A stretch of 64,000 nucleotides of DNA from Pseudaeromonas sp041441555 (lineage in GTDB: Bacteria; Pseudomonadota; Gammaproteobacteria; Enterobacterales; Aeromonadaceae): assembly GCA_041441555.1 (NCBI GenBank), contig JASDSW010000053.1, forward strand, positions 1-64,000. The letters run 5' to 3'. Under the pieces are notes generated by a model, which worked only from the letters and a program-made list of their open reading frames with translations, was not told the origin of the DNA and made no database searches. A program made the position numbers and the translations under genes. Shown here in pieces: positions 43,528-51,180 of this stretch. Each line of letters begins with the position of its first letter. The first letter of the stretch is position 1.

Positions 43528-45504
43528 ATGAAATTTAACGAGGACATCAATGGATTACGCGGCGTGGCCATACTGGCGGTGCTGCTGTTCCACTTTCAGG
43601 TGCCCGGCTTTGGCGGTGGTTTCATCGGCGTCGACCTCTTCTTTGTCATCTCCGGCTTTCTGCTGAGCGACATCATCCTCGGCAAACTGCAGACAGGGAG
43701 CTTCTCACTGCCCGGCTTCTTCATGCATCGGGTCCGCCGCATCGTTCCGGCCCTGAATGTGATGCTCGCCTGCTGCCTGGTGCTGGGGTGGTGGTGGCTA
43801 GCTCCAGCCGATTACAAGGAGCTCGGCAAGGAGACCGCGTACGCCAGCCTGTTCATCACCAACCACCTGTTTGTCCGCGACAGCGGCTATTTTGCCACCG
43901 AAACGGCCAGCAAGCTGCTGCTGCACACCTGGACGCTGGGGGTGGAATGGCAGTTCTATCTGCTGCTGCCGCTGCTGCTGGCCGGGATCTGGCGCTTCGG
44001 GGCCAGGTACCTGAGACCGCTCATCCTGTTGCTGACGCTGATCTCCTTGGCCCTGTCGATTTTCGGCGCCATCTGGCGTCCTGAGGCCGCCTTTTTTCTG
44101 CTCCCCAGCCGCGCCTGGGAGTTTCTGTTGGGAACCTTGCTGGTCCTTTATCGTCAGCGCATCAAGCAGGCCCGGTTGGGTCACTGGCCCGCGAGCTGCG
44201 GTTTCATCCTGCTGCTGGCTTGTATCGGGCTGTTCGATGAACGGCTGGCCTATCCCGGTTATTGGGCTCTGCTGCCGACGCTGGCCACCGCCTTGATGCT
44301 CATGACGCCCGGAGGTCTGCTCTCCCGTCTGCTGGCAAGCGCTCCGCTGCAATGGCTCGGTACCCTCTCCTACTCACTCTACCTCTGGCATTGGCCGCTG
44401 TATGTGGCTTGCGGCTACTATCTGAATGGGCGACCGACGGCCTCATTCGCCGGGCTCTTCATCCTCGCCTCGTTGCTGATGGGCTGGCTCTCCTACCGCT
44501 GGGTCGAACTACCCATCCGGCAAAACACCCACTGGTGGAACTACCGTCGCCTGGGCGCCCTGGCTTGCTGTGGTTGTCTGCTGCTCTATCCGGTCGGGCG
44601 CTGGATCCAGGCCTCTCATGGTGCCGCCAACGAGCATCGCCTCGCGGCGGCCGTGCTGGCCTACGCCCAGGGCAGCGAGGACAAACCCAAAGAGACGGCC
44701 CGCTGTCACTTTGGCGACGGCCACCCGTTCCAGGACGCGCAACAGTTCTGCCGCTACCCAGGGACGCCCGGCCAACCACCACTCTTCCTGTGGGGCGATT
44801 CACATGCCGATGCCCTGCAAGCTTCGGTGCAACAGCTGGCTCACGCCCAACAGATGCCGCTGACGGTGGCCACCTTCTCGGCCTGTCCGCCGCTGCTGCG
44901 TGGTGCCGTGGCGAGCCAGGATCCCGAATTATGCCGTACCGGCAATCAGGCGGCGCTGGCCCAGATCCGAGCCACCCCTGGTGCGACTGTCTTGCTGGTG
45001 GCGCGCTGGAGCGCCTACCTGCAGGGACGCAACGAGAGCCATGAACAGGACAATGATTTCCTCTGGACGCCCGATGGTTCGACCCGCGCCAGCGCGATGC
45101 CGGCCCCGAACCGACTCGCCGACTTCCGTCAGGCGCTCCTCGACACCAGCTGCGCCCTGCGCGATGCCGGTGTGAAGGTGCTGCTGCTGGGACCCATTCC
45201 GGAGGTGGGGATCAGTGTGCCCAGCGCCTTGGCCAGAAAGAGCATGTACGGCTCGCACCAGGAGATCCGCGTCAGCAAGGCTGACTACCAACGCCGAAAC
45301 CAGACGGCCCTGCAGTTGTTAGCCGAAGCCGAGTCTCGTTGTGGCGCCCGTCTGATCGAGCCCGCGACCCGGCTCTGCCCAGGCGATTACTGCCAGATCG
45401 AGCAAGAGGGGCGCAGCCTCTACTACGACGACGACCACCTTTCGGGCCGCGGGGCTCGGCTCCTGCTCCCTCTGCTTGAGCAGGCGTTGACGGCACCGCG
45501 CTAA
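43528..45504 (+). CDS. OafA-type acyltransferase with C-terminal SGNH domain
   Basis: A 658-residue protein: an N-terminal acyltransferase-3 membrane domain of about ten helices (INGLRGVAILAVLLFHF; GVDLFFVISGFLLSD; TWTLGVEWQFYL) fused to a periplasmic SGNH hydrolase-like domain with the block I LWGDSHADAL and block V YYDDDHLSGRG (Asp/His). Such fusions O-acetylate LPS O-antigen, core or other surface glycans. The ATG at 43528 has TAGGACA upstream; an in-frame GTG at 43498 overlapping the previous gene is the alternative. Its proximity to the YejM-like gene suggests a two-gene surface-modification cassette. Convergent with mutM (4-nt overlap). Confidence 0.88.
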   Translation: MKFNEDINGLRGVAILAVLLFHFQVPGFGGGFIGVDLFFVISGFLLSDIILGKLQTGSFSLPGFFMHRVRRIVPALNVMLACCLVLGWWWLAPADYKELGKETAYASLFITNHLFVRDSGYFATETASKLLLHTWTLGVEWQFYLLLPLLLAGIWRFGARYLRPLILLLTLISLALSIFGAIWRPEAAFFLLPSRAWEFLLGTLLVLYRQRIKQARLGHWPASCGFILLLACIGLFDERLAYPGYWALLPTLATALMLMTPGGLLSRLLASAPLQWLGTLSYSLYLWHWPLYVACGYYLNGRPTASFAGLFILASLLMGWLSYRWVELPIRQNTHWWNYRRLGALACCGCLLLYPVGRWIQASHGAANEHRLAAAVLAYAQGSEDKPKETARCHFGDGHPFQDAQQFCRYPGTPGQPPLFLWGDSHADALQASVQQLAHAQQMPLTVATFSACPPLLRGAVASQDPELCRTGNQAALAQIRATPGATVLLVARWSAYLQGRNESHEQDNDFLWTPDGSTRASAMPAPNRLADFRQALLDTSCALRDAGVKVLLLGPIPEVGISVPSALARKSMYGSHQEIRVSKADYQRRNQTALQLLAEAESRCGARLIEPATRLCPGDYCQIEQEGRSLYYDDDHLSGRGARLLLPLLEQALTAPR

Positions 45505-46313
45505 CGCTGGCAAACCGGGCAGTAGACGGTGGTTCTCTGCCCCTGCCGCAACTCCTCCAGTGGATGACCACAGCACACACAGCCCAGTCCTGCGCGCCCA
45601 TAGACCTGCAACTCCTGCACGAAGTACCCGGGGCGGCCATCGGCGCGGGTGAAATCCTTGAGCGTGGTGCCCCCCTGGCGAATCGCGCGCTCCAGTACCG
45701 CCTTGATCTCGGCCACCAACCGCTCGCACTCTTCCAGGCTCAGGGTGGAGGCACCACGGCGCGGATCGATGCCGGCGGCAAACAGCGACTCGTTGGCGTA
45801 GATGTTGCCGACCCCGACTACCAGCTGGTTATCCATCAGCCAGGGCTTGATGGCGCTGAGCTTACGCCGACACCGTTGGTAGAGGTAGTCGCCATCGAAG
45901 GCTGGCGTCAGGGGCTCGGGGCCGAGTTTGGCCAGCAAGGGGTGCCGATGCGGATCATCGTGCGTCCAGAGCAGGGCGCCGAAACGACGGGCGTCGTTGA
46001 GCCGCAGCAGCTTGCCGTTATCCAGCTCGATATCGACATGGTCATGTTTCTCTGCTGGCGTTCCGACAGGCAAGATCCGCAGTCGTCCAGACATCCCCAG
46101 ATGCAAGATGGCGGTGCCCAGGGTCGAGTAGAGCAGCAGGTATTTGGCCCGACGCTCGATGCGCTCGATGGGACATCCCACCAACTGCTGGATCTCAGCC
46201 GGGATCGGCCAGCGCAGCGTCGGCGTCCGCACGACCACTCGAGTCACGGTGTGACCGATGAGCCAGGGCGCTATTCCCTGTTTGCTGACCTCGACCTCGG
46301 GTAATTCGGGCAT
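45501..46313 (-). CDS. mutM: Formamidopyrimidine-DNA glycosylase
   Basis: MutM (Fpg) excises 8-oxoguanine and nicks the abasic site. The 270-residue product (E. coli 269) begins MPELPEVE, so Pro2 and Glu3 catalyse the reaction; a conserved Lys lies in RRAKYLLL, the H2TH region includes GVGNIYANES, and a C-terminal zinc finger (CVCCGHP and YCPVCQR) completes the family signature. The start at the ATG at 46313 is fixed by the need for Pro2. It converges on the acyltransferase gene, and a terminator separates it from rpmG. Confidence 0.97.
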   Translation of the reverse strand: MPELPEVEVSKQGIAPWLIGHTVTRVVVRTPTLRWPIPAEIQQLVGCPIERIERRAKYLLLYSTLGTAILHLGMSGRLRILPVGTPAEKHDHVDIELDNGKLLRLNDARRFGALLWTHDDPHRHPLLAKLGPEPLTPAFDGDYLYQRCRRKLSAIKPWLMDNQLVVGVGNIYANESLFAAGIDPRRGASTLSLEECERLVAEIKAVLERAIRQGGTTLKDFTRADGRPGYFVQELQVYGRAGLGCVCCGHPLEELRQGQRTTVYCPVCQR

Positions 46314-46408
46314 GACACACTCCGTTATCACAATCGATTAACAACCGCCGCCATTGTGACCCAAGAGCCGCACCGATGCACCACCCGACCGTCGCCGAAT
46401 CACGGGCA

Positions 46409-46433
46409 TAAAAAACCCGACCGAAGTCGGGTT
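46409..46433 (-). terminator. Terminator of rpmB-rpmG
   Basis: A stem of CCCGAC/GTCGGG (46416-46421 with 46426-46431, extended by AA/TT) with a stable tetraloop is followed on the minus strand by a T-run. It lies about 25 nt after rpmG and is partly bidirectional (TTCTTTTC on the plus strand). Confidence 0.9.
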
Positions 46434-46456
46434 CTTTTCAAGCAGGGCGCGATCAA

Positions 46457-46624
46457 TTACTTGATCTTGCCTTCCTTGTAGATCACATGCTGACGAACAA
46501 CGGGATCAAATTTCTTGATTTCCATCTTCTCAGGCATGGTGCGCTTGTTCTTGGTCGTTGTGTAGAAGTGACCAGTACCGGCGCTGGAGTTCAAGCGGAT
46601 TTTTTCGCGTACACCTTTAGCCAT
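46457..46624 (-). CDS. rpmG: 50S ribosomal protein L33
   Basis: Ribosomal protein L33 (bL33) of the large subunit. The 55-residue product starts MAKGVREKIRLNSSAGTGH and ends YKEGKIK; length and sequence match E. coli L33 nearly throughout. It lacks the zinc-binding cysteine pairs of the other L33 type, like E. coli. It lies 11 nt after rpmB in the standard rpmB-rpmG operon, upstream of mutM. Confidence 0.97.
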   Translation of the reverse strand: MAKGVREKIRLNSSAGTGHFYTTTKNKRTMPEKMEIKKFDPVVRQHVIYKEGKIK

Positions 46625-46635
46625 GATCTATCTCC

Positions 46636-46872
46636 TTACACTGCTTCGCCACGGGCGCGCAGGTCAACCAGAACTGCTTCAATCCCCAGCTTGTCGATGA
46701 TGCGCATGCCCTTGGTGGAAACACGCAGCTTGACGAAACGCTTCTCGCCTTCAACCCAGAAACGGTGAGTTTGCAGGTTAGGCAGGAAACGACGACGGGT
46801 CGCGTTCTTAGCGTGGGAACGGTTGTTACCCACTGCCGGACGCTTACCGGTTACTTGGCATACTCTAGACAT
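46636..46872 (-). CDS. rpmB: 50S ribosomal protein L28
   Basis: Ribosomal protein L28 (bL28), 78 residues as in E. coli, starting MSRVCQVTGKRPAVGNNRSHA and ending DLRARGEAV. GGAGAG upstream supports the start. The gene leads the rpmB-rpmG operon behind a strong sigma-70 promoter with a structured leader. Confidence 0.97.
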   Translation of the reverse strand: MSRVCQVTGKRPAVGNNRSHAKNATRRRFLPNLQTHRFWVEGEKRFVKLRVSTKGMRIIDKLGIEAVLVDLRARGEAV

Positions 46873-46916
46873 GTCAGTCTCTCCAAATCTTACTTCTTTT
46901 GCTCGAGCATTTCTCA

Positions 46917-46985
46917 GCCCCGCTGGCCTGTTGCGGGGCCACATAGAAGGCGGCATTTTATACAGCATCGCTCGGCGAAGATCAA
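46917..46985 (-). promoter_or_regulatory. Promoter and leader hairpin of rpmB-rpmG
   Basis: On the minus strand TTGATC (46980-46985) and TATAAA (46957-46962) are spaced exactly 17 bp. The roughly 80-nt leader contains a 7-bp GC stem (46917-46923 with 46933-46939), which could serve ribosomal-protein feedback. The promoter call is strong by motif; a regulatory role for the hairpin is inference. Confidence 0.7.
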
Positions 46986-47007
46986 GCAAAAGCCAAGCAG
47001 TGATCGA

Positions 47008-47682
47008 CTAGAGCCAACCACGCTCAGCAAAGGAAACCGTTTCACCGTCACCAATGACCAGATGATCAAGCACCCGCACATCGATGAGACCCAGTGCCGC
47101 GCAGATGCGGTCGGTCAGGCTTCGGTCTGCCCGGCTAGGCTCAGCCACGCCGGACGGGTGATTATGGCAGAGGATCACCGCCGCTGCATTATATTTGAGT
47201 ACGGTTTGTACCACTTCGCGCGGGTAGACGCTGGCCGCATCCAGAGTTCCGAAAAAAAGTTCGGCAAACTGCAGCACCCGATGCTGATTATCCAGCAGCA
47301 ACAGGGCAAATACCTCCTGAGGACGATCGCGCAACCGGGCCTGCAGGAAACGGCGCGTGGCGGCGGGACTGGTCAGGGCATCCCCGCGTTTCATCTCCTC
47401 ATCCAGATAGCGGCAACTCATCTCCAGTACCGCCTGCAGCTGCACATACTTGGCCACCCCCAGGCCATGAGCCTGGCAGAAGCTGTGCTGATCGGCGGCA
47501 AACAGCCCGCGCAGCGAGCCAAACTCGCCAAGCAGCCGTCGCGCCAGCTCGACCGCATCGCAACCACTGACGCCGGTACGCAAGAAGATGGCGAGCAGTT
47601 CCGCATCGCTCAGCGCCTTGGCCCCGCGGCTCAATAGCTTTTCTCTGGGACGTTCGGCCGCCGGCCAGTCCTGGATCCCCAT
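47008..47682 (-). CDS. radC: RadC family JAMM-domain protein
   Basis: A 224-residue protein (E. coli RadC 222) with an N-terminal helix-hairpin-helix region and a C-terminal JAMM/MPN+ metal site (ILCHNHPSGVAEPSRAD: His-x-His and Asp). Despite the name, a repair role is not proven; biochemical function remains unclear. AAGGAG stands upstream of the ATG at 47682. It is divergent from coaBC, in the conserved rpmG-rpmB-radC-coaBC order. Confidence 0.95.
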   Translation of the reverse strand: MGIQDWPAAERPREKLLSRGAKALSDAELLAIFLRTGVSGCDAVELARRLLGEFGSLRGLFAADQHSFCQAHGLGVAKYVQLQAVLEMSCRYLDEEMKRGDALTSPAATRRFLQARLRDRPQEVFALLLLDNQHRVLQFAELFFGTLDAASVYPREVVQTVLKYNAAAVILCHNHPSGVAEPSRADRSLTDRICAALGLIDVRVLDHLVIGDGETVSFAERGWL

Positions 47683-47899
47683 GGCGTGCTCCTTGCAGGG
47701 TTCTTGCCTGTCCACAGGCAGGCGTCATGCCACAGAAGATAGCAAGCCCACGCCGAACGTCGCCTGTCAGCTGTACGGATTCGCCTGAACATGCTTCCTC
47801 GGTAGCGTCCTTTTTCGATGCTGCAGGGTGTGATGGCGGCTTCTGCTCCGATGCCGAGGCTTGTGATATTCTCTTGCCCTCTCGACCGAGCAGCCGGAA

Positions 47900-49108
47900 A
47901 TGGAATCAATGGAACTGCTGAATAAACACATACTGCTGGGCGTCAGCGGTGGCATTGCCGCCTATAAGAGCCCTGAGTTGGTGCGTCGCCTGCGGGAACA
48001 GGGGGCCGAAGTCCGGGTCGTACTGACCGACGCGGCCCGCGCCTTCGTCACGCCGCTAACTCTGCAGGCCGTTTCCGGCCACACCATACCCGCCGGTGTC
48101 CTCGACCCGGCCAGCGAACAGGGGATGAACCATATCGAGCTGGCCAAATGGGCCGATCTGGTGCTGATTGCCCCGGCCACCGCCAATGTGATATCCCGAC
48201 TGGCCAGCGGCATGGCCGATGAGCTGTTGACCACCCTGTGCCTGGCCACTCCGTCACCGGTGGCTGTGGCACCAGCCATGAATCAGCAGATGTATCTGCA
48301 CGCCGCCACCCAGGCAAACCTGCAACTGTTAGCCCAGCGCGGAGTGCAGCTGTGGGGGCCGGCCTCCGGCAACCAGGCCTGCGGCGATGTGGGGCCGGGT
48401 CGCATGCTCAATCCAGATGAACTGGTTGCCGAGTGCTGCCGTTTCTTCGCCAAACCCAAACTGGATCTGCGCGTGCTGATCACCGCAGGGCCAACCCGCG
48501 AAGCGCTGGATCCAGTGCGCTACATCAGCAACCACAGCTCCGGCAAGATGGGCTTTGCCCTGGCTGCCGCCGCGGCCGAGCTCGGTGCCGACGTCACCCT
48601 GGTGACCGGCCCGGTCAATCTGCCCACCCCAGTCGGGGTGCGCCGCATCGATGTGGAGAGCGCCCTGCAGATGCAGGCCGCCGTCATGGCCGAGGTGGCC
48701 CAGCAGCAGATCGTGATCGGCTGCGCCGCCGTGGCCGACTATCGCCCCGCAGAAATTTCTCCTCAAAAAATCAAGAAGTCAGCCGATGAAGTGACTCTGA
48801 CCCTGGTGAAGAATCCCGACATCATCGCCGAAGTCGCCGCCCTGGCCGATAAGCCCTTCGTGGTCGGCTTTGCCGCCGAGACCCGGGATGTCGAGCATTA
48901 CGCCCTCGACAAGATGGCCCGCAAGAAGCTGGACATGATCGCCGCCAACGATGTGGCCCGGGAAGGACAAGGCTTCAACAGCGATGACAATGCGCTGACC
49001 GTATTCTGGCCCGGTGGTCGTCAAGAACTCCCCCTGGCTCGCAAAACCGAGGTGGCCCGCCACCTCTTGGCTCTCATCATCAAGAAGTACCAGCATGAAA
49101 CAGATTGA
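47900..49108 (+). CDS. coaBC: Phosphopantothenoylcysteine synthetase/decarboxylase
   Basis: Bifunctional Dfp of coenzyme A synthesis: the CoaB part ligates cysteine to phosphopantothenate with CTP and the CoaC part decarboxylates the product using FMN. The 402-residue product has CoaC at 1-190 (GVSGGIAAYKSPEL, His78 in MNHIELAKWAD, PAMNQQM at 125-131, Cys161) and CoaB at 190-402 (LITAGPTREALDPVRYISN). An ATG at 47909 is an alternative start. The dut gene overlaps its end by 14 nt. Confidence 0.97.
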   Translation: MESMELLNKHILLGVSGGIAAYKSPELVRRLREQGAEVRVVLTDAARAFVTPLTLQAVSGHTIPAGVLDPASEQGMNHIELAKWADLVLIAPATANVISRLASGMADELLTTLCLATPSPVAVAPAMNQQMYLHAATQANLQLLAQRGVQLWGPASGNQACGDVGPGRMLNPDELVAECCRFFAKPKLDLRVLITAGPTREALDPVRYISNHSSGKMGFALAAAAAELGADVTLVTGPVNLPTPVGVRRIDVESALQMQAAVMAEVAQQQIVIGCAAVADYRPAEISPQKIKKSADEVTLTLVKNPDIIAEVAALADKPFVVGFAAETRDVEHYALDKMARKKLDMIAANDVAREGQGFNSDDNALTVFWPGGRQELPLARKTEVARHLLALIIKKYQHETD

Positions 49109-49550
49109 ACTGAAGATCCTCGACCCACGCATCGGCCAGGAATTCCCGTTGCCGGAATACGCCACTCCGGGCTCTGCCGGCCTCGACCTGCGCGCCTGTC
49201 TGGATGCCGCCGTCGAGCTGGCTCCCGGCGCGACCACCCTGTTGCCCACCGGGCTGGCCATTCACATCGCCGATCCGGGGCTGTGTGCCACCATACTGCC
49301 GCGCTCCGGCCTCGGCCATAAGCACGGCATCGTGTTGGGAAACCTGGTCGGTCTGATTGACTCCGACTATCAGGGGCAACTGATGGTCTCGGTATGGAAC
49401 CGCGGCCAGCAGAGCTTCACCATCCAACCTGGTGAGCGCATCGCCCAACTGGTCTTCCTGCCGGTGGTGCAAGCCAGCTTCACCATTGTCGACGAGTTTG
49501 ACAGCAGCGAACGGGGTGAAGGGGGCTTTGGCTCCTCCGGTCGTCATTGA
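49095..49550 (+). CDS. dut: dUTP diphosphatase
   Basis: Trimeric dUTPase that hydrolyses dUTP to dUMP, keeping uracil out of DNA and supplying thymidylate synthesis. The 151-residue product (same as E. coli) has the five conserved motifs: PGSAGLDLRA, PRSGLG, GNLVGLIDSDYQG, GERIAQLV and the flexible C-terminal RGEGGFGSSG. The start lies inside the end of coaBC, implying translational coupling; slmA follows about 80 nt later. Confidence 0.98.
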   Translation: MKQIELKILDPRIGQEFPLPEYATPGSAGLDLRACLDAAVELAPGATTLLPTGLAIHIADPGLCATILPRSGLGHKHGIVLGNLVGLIDSDYQGQLMVSVWNRGQQSFTIQPGERIAQLVFLPVVQASFTIVDEFDSSERGEGGFGSSGRH

Positions 49551-49632
49551 TGACCGGAATGCAGTATCGCCGAGGCCACCACGGCTCGGCGAATGGTTCC
49601 ACACGGCCTTCTCGTTTAGGGATTATTCGGAC

Positions 49633-50247
49633 ATGACAACGCAAACTGCTACGCCAACGACGGCTCAGGCTCCTCACCGCCGTGAACAGATACTGCAGGC
49701 TCTGGCCCATATGCTCGAACATCAGGCCGGGCAACGGATCACGACCAAGAGTCTGGCCGCCGAGGTCGGGGTCTCGGAAGCGGCGCTATACCGCCACTTT
49801 CCCAGCAAGGCACGCATGTTCGAGGGGTTGATCGACTTCATCGAGGAGACGCTGCTCTCCCGAGTCAATCTGATCCTGAACGAAGAGAAGGACACCCTGA
49901 CCCGTTGCGAGCGCATCTTGCTGTTGTTGCTGAAGTTTTCCGAATTGAACCCGGGGATCACCCGCATCATGACCGGCGATGCCCTGCAGGGAGAACACGA
50001 GCGGTTGCGCGATCGGGTGACCCACATGTTCGACAAGCTCGAGAGCCAGCTCAAACAGGTGCTACGGGAGCGCAAGCTGCGCGAGGGCCAGGGATTCTCG
50101 GTGGAAGAGGCTCAATTGGCCAATCTTCTGCTAGCTTATGTGGAAGGCCGCCTCAGCCAGTTTGTGCGTAGTCAGTTCCGGCTGCGACCGACGGCCAACT
50201 TCGACACCCAATGGCAATTTATTCATAACCAGTTGCTACAAAGCTGA
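49633..50247 (+). CDS. slmA: Nucleoid occlusion factor SlmA
   Basis: TetR-family DNA-binding protein that, bound to nucleoid sites, breaks FtsZ polymers and keeps division off unsegregated chromosomes. The 204-residue product (E. coli 198) has an N-terminal helix-turn-helix (RREQILQALAHMLE; TTKSLAAEVGVSEAALYRHFP) and the helical C-terminal domain with RMFEGLIDFIEETLLSR. The start was chosen by alignment; the longer frame upstream overlaps dut. It is in the usual position after dut. Confidence 0.96.
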   Translation: MTTQTATPTTAQAPHRREQILQALAHMLEHQAGQRITTKSLAAEVGVSEAALYRHFPSKARMFEGLIDFIEETLLSRVNLILNEEKDTLTRCERILLLLLKFSELNPGITRIMTGDALQGEHERLRDRVTHMFDKLESQLKQVLRERKLREGQGFSVEEAQLANLLLAYVEGRLSQFVRSQFRLRPTANFDTQWQFIHNQLLQS

Positions 50248-50292
50248 CGGCGGGAATGCAGTTTCCCGCCCCTGCCGACCCAAGGAGCACTC

Positions 50293-51105
50293 ATGGAAAC
50301 TGAAATTCTCGACAATGCCACGCACTGGCTGACCAACAACCAGACCCTGCTCATCGAATATGGGGTCAACATCACCGCCGCCCTGCTGACGCTGCTCATC
50401 GGCTGGTTTGCCGCCAACCTGCTGACCGGCGGCATGACGCGGCTGATGAAGGCCCGCCATCTCGACTCCACCATCACCGACTTCATCGGCAATCTGGTCA
50501 AATACGCCATCCTGGCCTTCGTGCTGATTGCCGCTCTCAGCCGCATCGGCGTGCAGACCGCCTCGTTCGTGGCGGTGATCGGTGCCGCCGGCTTGGCCGT
50601 CGGCCTGGCGCTGCAAGGCTCCCTCTCCAACTTCGCCTCCGGCGTGCTGCTCATTCTATTTCGTCCGATCAAGGTGGGGGAATTTGTCGAGGTCGCCGGC
50701 ACCTCGGGCGTGGTGCAGACGGTTCAGATCTTCACCACGGTACTGACCACGGGCGACAACAAGATGGTGGTGGTCCCTAACGGCACCATCACCAACTACT
50801 CGCGCATGGAGACCCGCCGCGTCGATCTGAGCTTCAATCTGGCCTATGACGTCGATCTGCGCAGCGCCAAGGAGCTGCTGGCCCGCCTGGTCCAGGAGGA
50901 TCAGCGCATCCTGCCCGAGCCTGCCCCCGTGATTGCCGTGGCGGCGCTGACCGATACCGCCGTGCAAATCATCGTGCGCCCCTGGGTCAAGAATGGCGAC
51001 TACTGGGATGTCTTCTTCTCGCTGCAGGAGCGCGCCAGTCTGGCCTTTGCCGCAGAAGGGTTCAAACGGCCACTACCGCAGGTGACCATGGTGCCCAAGG
51101 GCTAG
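50293..51105 (+). CDS. mscS: Small-conductance mechanosensitive channel MscS
   Basis: Heptameric inner-membrane channel that opens under membrane tension to release solutes in hypo-osmotic shock. The 270-residue product (E. coli 286) has three N-terminal helices, the pore-lining TM3 with its Gly/Ala pattern (GAAGLAVGLALQGSLSNFASG), and the cytoplasmic beta and alpha-beta domains (VVVPNGTITNYSRMETRR). Single-domain MscS type, not MscK-like. It follows slmA and ends at a bidirectional terminator. Confidence 0.94.
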   Translation: METEILDNATHWLTNNQTLLIEYGVNITAALLTLLIGWFAANLLTGGMTRLMKARHLDSTITDFIGNLVKYAILAFVLIAALSRIGVQTASFVAVIGAAGLAVGLALQGSLSNFASGVLLILFRPIKVGEFVEVAGTSGVVQTVQIFTTVLTTGDNKMVVVPNGTITNYSRMETRRVDLSFNLAYDVDLRSAKELLARLVQEDQRILPEPAPVIAVAALTDTAVQIIVRPWVKNGDYWDVFFSLQERASLAFAAEGFKRPLPQVTMVPKG

Positions 51106-51125
51106 TCCGCTTCGTAAACGTCAGC

Positions 51126-51159
51126 AAAAAAAGAGGGGTGGACCCAGTCCACCCCTCTT
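51126..51159. terminator. Bidirectional terminator mscS / unknown protein
   Basis: A perfect 13-bp stem (51131-51143 with 51147-51159, 3-nt loop). The minus strand continues into a T-run (plus-strand A-run at 51126-51132), a strong terminator for the gene to the right; on the plus strand it probably also ends mscS. Confidence 0.9.
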
Positions 51160-51180
51160 GTCGTTGCATCGCGGTGACGC

